Shown piece by piece: positions 7,519-10,547 of a stretch of DNA of 10,547 nt. Within the stretch, counting starts at the first letter, position 1, and each line of letters starts with the position of its first letter. Origin of the DNA: Actinomycetes bacterium. GTDB lineage: Bacteria > Actinomycetota > Actinomycetes > Actinomycetales > Microbacteriaceae. The stretch spans positions 1 through 10,547 of the forward strand of contig JAEYUT010000023.1 in assembly GCA_023432305.1 (NCBI GenBank), given 5' to 3'. The translations under genes and the position numbers were made by a program. The notes beneath the pieces were generated by a model. That model ran no database searches. It was given only the letters and a program-made list of their open reading frames with translations, and had not been told where the DNA came from.

Positions 7519-8192
7519 CCACTGAAAGCGCCACCCCTGTCCCCACCGTGCACACCGTCGACGTCTCCGAGCTGCTGTTCGACATGGACGGCGCCCTCGT
7601 GAACTCGATCCCCGCCGTCGAGCACGCCTGGCGTGAGTGGGCGTCGGAGGAAGGCGTCGAGCTTCCCGAGACCCTCTCGTTCCACGGTCGCACCGCCCGC
7701 GACCTCGTGGGGAGCTTCGTCGCCGCAGATCGCGTCGACGGGGCCGTCGACCGGCTCAACGAGCTCGAGAGCACGTCGACCGAGCCGATCCCCACCACCC
7801 CGGGTGCACTCGACCTCATCGCGAGCCTGCCCCGCGAGCGCTGGGCTGTCGTGACATCCGCCGCGCTGCCCGTCGCGAAGGCGCGCCTCGCGGCCGGCCG
7901 CATCCCCATGCCCGAGCACCTCATCACGGGTGACGCGGTCGTCAACGGCAAGCCCGACCCCGAGCCGTTCCACAAGGGACAGCGCAACGAGGGCACCGCG
8001 ATCGCCTTCGAGGACACCGTCGCCGGCCTCCGTTCGGCGCGCGGCGCCGGATGCATCACCGTCGCGATCGTGGGAACTATGCAGGCCGACGACCTGCGCG
8101 ACTTCGCCGACTATGTGGTGCCGGATCTCACCTCGGTGACCGTCGTCGCGGCCGGGGAGAGCGGGCTGACCCTGCGCATCGAGGCGATCTGA
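7515..8192 (+). CDS. HAD-superfamily sugar-phosphate phosphatase-like hydrolase
   Basis: Cytoplasmic HAD hydrolase of 225 aa, similar in layout to small sugar or polyol phosphate phosphatases (DOG1/GPP and YfbT types). Motif I is FDMDGALVNS, keeping both catalytic aspartates (residues 23 and 25) but with Ala and Asn where DGTLVDS is usual. The motif II serine lies in VVTSA, the motif III lysine in GKPDPEPF and the motif IV acid in FEDTVAG. The segment between motifs III and IV looks about four residues shorter than usual. The start is GTG at 7515, overlapping the dehydrogenase stop as GTGA, so expression is probably coupled. It could remove phosphate from an imported sugar phosphate or clear a toxic phosphorylated side product. 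Phosphomutase activity (beta-PGM-like) is an alternative. Confidence 0.88.
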   Translation: MTTESATPVPTVHTVDVSELLFDMDGALVNSIPAVEHAWREWASEEGVELPETLSFHGRTARDLVGSFVAADRVDGAVDRLNELESTSTEPIPTTPGALDLIASLPRERWAVVTSAALPVAKARLAAGRIPMPEHLITGDAVVNGKPDPEPFHKGQRNEGTAIAFEDTVAGLRSARGAGCITVAIVGTMQADDLRDFADYVVPDLTSVTVVAAGESGLTLRIEAI

Positions 8193-8205
8193 CGCCCACA
8201 CAGCT

Positions 8206-8243
8206 CATGAGGGCGGACGCGGGCGCACGCGTTCGCCCTCATG
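8206..8243. terminator. Bidirectional terminator-like hairpin between convergent genes
   Basis: The arms 8206-8221 and 8228-8243 form a 16-bp stem with one G-T wobble and the loop GGCGCA. It sits in the 67-nt space between the phosphatase stop and the 3' end of the leftward reductase gene, so it can end transcripts from both sides. Neither side has a T-run, which is common for actinobacterial terminators. Confidence 0.85.
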
Positions 8244-8259
8244 CATCCCCGGCGCTGCG

Positions 8260-8820
8260 TCAGGGCAGCACGCGGTAGTGCGCGTAGGTGAAGCCGTTCG
8301 CGAACTCGCGCACCGCCCGCAGGTCGAGCGTCAGGCGCACATCCTCCTCCAGGAACGGCGTGCCGCCGCCCACGATCGCCGGCGCCCGGAAGATGTGCAG
8401 CTCGTCGAGCAGCTCCGCGCGCGCGGCCACCGACGCGAGGGTCGCACCCGCGATCTGCAACGGGGCGTCCGCCTCCGCCTTCCAGAGCCCCACCTCCACG
8501 GGGTCGAACTCGCGCCGCAGCACCACACCCGGCACATCGACCTTCTCGAGGGTGCGCGAGTACACCACTTTCTGCACCTCAAGCCAGCGTTTCGCCCACG
8601 CGCGCTCCACGGGGGGCAGCGTCGTCACATCGACGGTGGCCCACCATGAGTCCACCTCCCACATCCGCCGCCCGACGAGCGACAGCTCCGCAGGGCGGCA
8701 CAGCTCGTTGATGAAGGCATGCACTTCCGCATCCGGAACCGCGAAATCCCAGTTGCCCTCGCGATCGGCGATGTAGCCGTCGACAGAGGCGAGAGCCACG
8801 TACTGCAGCGGTGCGCTCAT
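8260..8820 (-). CDS. Dihydrofolate reductase-fold (RibD C-terminal domain) family protein
   Basis: Cytoplasmic NADPH-type reductase of unknown substrate, 186 aa. It carries the hallmarks of the stand-alone RibD_C/DHFR-like family: YVALASVDGYIAD near the N-terminus (7-19), LVGRRMWE around residue 50, an AGATLASV segment and APAIVGGGTPFLEE toward the C-terminus, followed by a short strand ending YAHYRVLP. The start is ATG at 8818-8820, with AGAGG placed 7 nt upstream on the minus strand. It is a single-gene unit, convergent to the carbohydrate locus and divergent from the DUF1801 gene. These proteins are usually annotated 'dihydrofolate reductase family' without proof of folate activity; true DHFR or riboflavin function should not be assumed. 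Confidence 0.88.
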   Translation of the reverse strand: MSAPLQYVALASVDGYIADREGNWDFAVPDAEVHAFINELCRPAELSLVGRRMWEVDSWWATVDVTTLPPVERAWAKRWLEVQKVVYSRTLEKVDVPGVVLRREFDPVEVGLWKAEADAPLQIAGATLASVAARAELLDELHIFRAPAIVGGGTPFLEEDVRLTLDLRAVREFANGFTYAHYRVLP

Positions 8821-8858
8821 GATCGAACCTCTTTCCGCATGCGGATGGTCGTGTGCCG

Positions 8859-8864
8859 ATGCTA
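8859..8864 (-). promoter_or_regulatory. Weak -10 candidate for the reductase gene
   Basis: On the minus strand these bases read TAGCAT, which keeps the TA and final T of a -10 element. Transcription would start near 8852 with a leader of about 30 nt holding the AGAGG site. No good -35 hexamer is visible at the normal distance. This is the only promoter-like spot I see in the 121-nt divergent gap. Confidence 0.25.
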
Positions 8865-8941
8865 GATCCGGGCTGAGAGAAGCGCCAGAGGGGTGCGGTC
8901 AAGGGGTTCCGCGCAGAACGTGCGACGACCACCATGGAGGC

Positions 8942-9304
8942 ATGCCCGCACCCGCACCCGCCACCGTCGATGCGTACATCGCCAGCTTTCCCGAAGACAT
9001 CGCAAGCCGCCTGCGCGACGTGCGCGATGCGATCCTCGCCGAAGTGCCGGATGGCGAGCAGCGGATGCGCTACGGCATCGCCGCCGTCATGCTCGCGGGA
9101 CGCTATGCGGTGCACTTCGCGGCGTGGAAGAAGCACATCGGGCTCTACCCCGTGCCGCGCCTGACGGGCCCCGACGAGGCCGAGGTGGCCCCGAGGCGCT
9201 CCGGCAAGGACTCGGTCGTCTTCCCCCACACCGAGCCGCTGCCGACGGAGCTGATCTCGCGCATCTGCCGTGCGATCCTCGCCCAGCGCGAGGAGGACGC
9301 GTAG
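8942..9304 (+). CDS. DUF1801 (YdhG/Fra-like) small protein
   Basis: A 120-aa protein with the PF08818/DUF1801 pattern: YIASFPEDIASRLRDVRDAI near the N-terminus, then MRYGIAAVML, and VHFAAWKKHIGLYPVP in the middle. The family has a frataxin-like fold, and the B. subtilis member YdhG (Fra) has been linked to iron delivery, but most members are unstudied. I take ATG 8942 because upstream in-frame residues look non-coding. GGAGG (8936-8940) is only 1 nt from this ATG, unusually tight, so initiation may be weak or leaderless. The next gene starts 2 nt after its stop, and AGGAGG inside its last codons serves that gene. An iron role here is a guess from the family only. Confidence 0.85.
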   Translation: MPAPAPATVDAYIASFPEDIASRLRDVRDAILAEVPDGEQRMRYGIAAVMLAGRYAVHFAAWKKHIGLYPVPRLTGPDEAEVAPRRSGKDSVVFPHTEPLPTELISRICRAILAQREEDA

Positions 9305-9306
9305 CA

Positions 9307-9927
9307 GTGCCGGGCGACGTCGTCGACCTCAAGAAGCTCGACCGCTACCGGGCGAAAGCGGGCGAGTTCCGGATCCTCACGGTCGAACCGGCCCGCTACC
9401 TCGCGATCGACGGCGCGGGCGATCCGAACACCGAGGCGTTCGGCGCGGCGATCGAGGCGCTCTACCCACTCGCATACGCGCTCAAGTTCGCGAGCAAGCG
9501 GGCAGGGCGCGACGTTGTGGTGCCGCCTCTCGAAGGACTGTGGTGGGCCGACGACATGGCGACGTTCACGTCGGCGCGCGACAAGTCGGCGTGGAGCTGG
9601 ACCCTGCTGCTTTTCGTGCCCGACTGGATCGACGACGCGGCCATCGAGGCGGCACGTGAGACGGTGCGCGCCAAGAAGGCGCCGCCCGGGCGGCTTGAGG
9701 ATGTGCGGGTCGAGACGCTCGAGGAGGGCCTGTGTGTGCAGACGCTGCATATCGGCTCGTTCGACGACGAAGCACCGCTGCTCGCCCGGCTGCGCGACGA
9801 GTTCATTCCTGGGGAAGGGCTCCAGATGACGGGCCGGCACCACGAGATCTACCTGAGCGACCCGCGCCGTACCGCCCCCGAGAAGCTGCGCACCATCCTG
9901 CGGCAGCCGGTGGTGCGTGCAGGCTAG
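9307..9927 (+). CDS. GyrI-like small-molecule-binding domain protein
   Basis: A stand-alone GyrI-like protein of 206 aa (COG4832 type), likely cytoplasmic. Recognisable blocks are LDRYRAKAGEFRILTVEPARYLAIDG near the N-terminus (broken here for length only by description), PLEGLWWADD in the middle, and LHIGSFDDEAPLLARL and HHEIYLSDPRR toward the C-terminus. The fold is that of the AraC effector-binding domain and binds hydrophobic or cationic small molecules in related proteins; some relatives hydrolyse cyclopropanoid compounds. No DNA-binding domain is present. The start is GTG at 9307, 10 nt after AGGAGG (9291-9296) within the DUF1801 gene, so the two form an operon. The stop shares the sequence CTAG (9924-9927) with the stop of the convergent sigma-factor gene, leaving no room for a terminator between them. 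Confidence 0.85.
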   Translation: MPGDVVDLKKLDRYRAKAGEFRILTVEPARYLAIDGAGDPNTEAFGAAIEALYPLAYALKFASKRAGRDVVVPPLEGLWWADDMATFTSARDKSAWSWTLLLFVPDWIDDAAIEAARETVRAKKAPPGRLEDVRVETLEEGLCVQTLHIGSFDDEAPLLARLRDEFIPGEGLQMTGRHHEIYLSDPRRTAPEKLRTILRQPVVRAG

Positions 9928-10547
9928 GCAGGCTCCGCTTCGACGGCCGCGAGCGCGGCGCGCGCCCCCGGTGTGGGCGCCACCGCCACAAGTCCGCGGT
10001 GGAGCAGGCGAAGCCGCTCCCGATCGATGACCCCGGTGCGCGCCCGATCACAGTGCACGGATTGGATGGCCGCCTCCAGCTGGAAGCGCCCGAGCGGCGC
10101 CCCGAGCGCGGATGCTCGCCGCAGCAGAGCCTCGCCCTCGGCGATGAGCTCCGGATCCCACAGCGCCACATCCTGCTCGTCGATGCCCGGCCACGGCATG
10201 CCGACACGGGCTGGGGCGCGCGCCTGCCCGAAGGTGAGCAGGGCGGCGAGGCCCCACCCCTCCGGCTCATCATCGAGCAGCGTCGCCAGCAGCACCGCCA
10301 GCCAGCGGGCCTCATCGGCGAGCGACTCACGGAACCGCTCGCCCTGGTCGAGCCAGTCGATCGCGTAGGCGCCGTAGATCGCCTGCAGCACACCGGGCAG
10401 GCGCTCGGGCATATCGGCGCGTGTCGGCACACGGAACGGGATGCCGGCGTCGCGGATGCGGCGCTTCGCCCGCACCAGCCGCTGCGCCATCACCGCAGGT
10501 TCCAGGCCGAAGAGCGCGCCGATGCGCGCGGCGTCGAATCCCAGCAC
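9924..10547 (-). CDS. ECF sigma factor with long C-terminal extension, ECF42/DUF6596-like (5' end cut by window edge)
   Basis: The C-terminal 207 or so codons of an RNA polymerase sigma factor; the N-terminal sigma-2 region lies beyond the right edge. The visible part begins in sigma region 4 with a helix-turn-helix (FDAARIGALFGLEPAVMAQR, then VRAKRRIRDAGIPFRVP) and continues into a long extension with MPERLPGVLQAIYGAY, DEARWLAVLLATLLDDEPE and LLTFGQARAPAR. This is the layout of the ECF42 group, where the TPR-like extension (DUF6596) is needed for activity. Such genes often sit beside a YCII/DGPF-domain gene; none is visible in this window. The GTG at 10545-10547 is an internal codon, not the start. 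The stop is TAG read from 9924-9926. Confidence 0.88.
   Translation of the reverse strand: MLGFDAARIGALFGLEPAVMAQRLVRAKRRIRDAGIPFRVPTRADMPERLPGVLQAIYGAYAIDWLDQGERFRESLADEARWLAVLLATLLDDEPEGWGLAALLTFGQARAPARVGMPWPGIDEQDVALWDPELIAEGEALLRRASALGAPLGRFQLEAAIQSVHCDRARTGVIDRERLRLLHRGLVAVAPTPGARAALAAVEAEPA

Noticed and set aside
8819..8941. N-terminal extension of the DUF1801 protein from ATG 8819
   Set aside because: The extra 41 residues are Cys/Gly/Arg-rich, unlike the family, and run through the divergent promoter region. ATG 8942 begins at the family start.
1..10547. Mobile element, phage, CRISPR, toxin-antitoxin or tRNA content
   Set aside because: I saw no transposase, integrase, direct-repeat array, paired small toxin genes or cloverleaf-like sequence anywhere in the window.

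Overview
The window is high-GC, gene-dense DNA with frequent GTG/TTG starts, stop/start overlaps and a lipoprotein signal. It fits an actinomycete, most likely of the Microbacteriaceae type; that placement is inferred from base composition and gene style, not from a marker gene. Both ends cut through genes: a sugar kinase loses its C-terminus at the left edge, and a sigma factor loses its N-terminus at the right edge.

Positions 1-8192 form one carbohydrate or polyol locus around a divergent control region near 2345-2413. Leftward run a SorC-type sugar-responsive regulator and a FGGY carbohydrate kinase, coupled through an ATGA overlap. Rightward run an ABC ATPase (TTG start at 2414), a fused two-domain permease, a lipoprotein solute-binding protein, a zinc-dependent polyol-type dehydrogenase and a HAD sugar phosphatase. 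The transporter has the architecture usually labelled 'iron(III)'. Its neighbours are all carbohydrate enzymes, and the binding protein lacks an obvious tandem-tyrosine ferric site. The same architecture occurs in the AfuABC sugar-phosphate importers. My reading is uptake of a polyol, ketose or phosphorylated sugar, then dephosphorylation and/or oxidation to a ketose, phosphorylation by the FGGY kinase, and induction through the SorC protein by a phosphorylated intermediate. The substrate cannot be read from the sequence, and any downstream epimerase or aldolase must lie outside the window.

A strong hairpin (6370-6405) separates the transporter genes from the dehydrogenase-phosphatase pair. 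A second one (8206-8243) closes the locus against the convergent next gene.

Positions 8260-10547 look like ordinary accessory chromosome: a leftward RibD/DHFR-fold reductase, a rightward DUF1801 protein with a GyrI-like protein 2 nt behind it, and the leftward C-terminal part of an ECF sigma factor with a long C-terminal extension (ECF42/DUF6596-like). The last two genes end on a shared CTAG. I saw no tRNA, rRNA, insertion sequence or CRISPR array, and no gene-free stretch above 300 bases.
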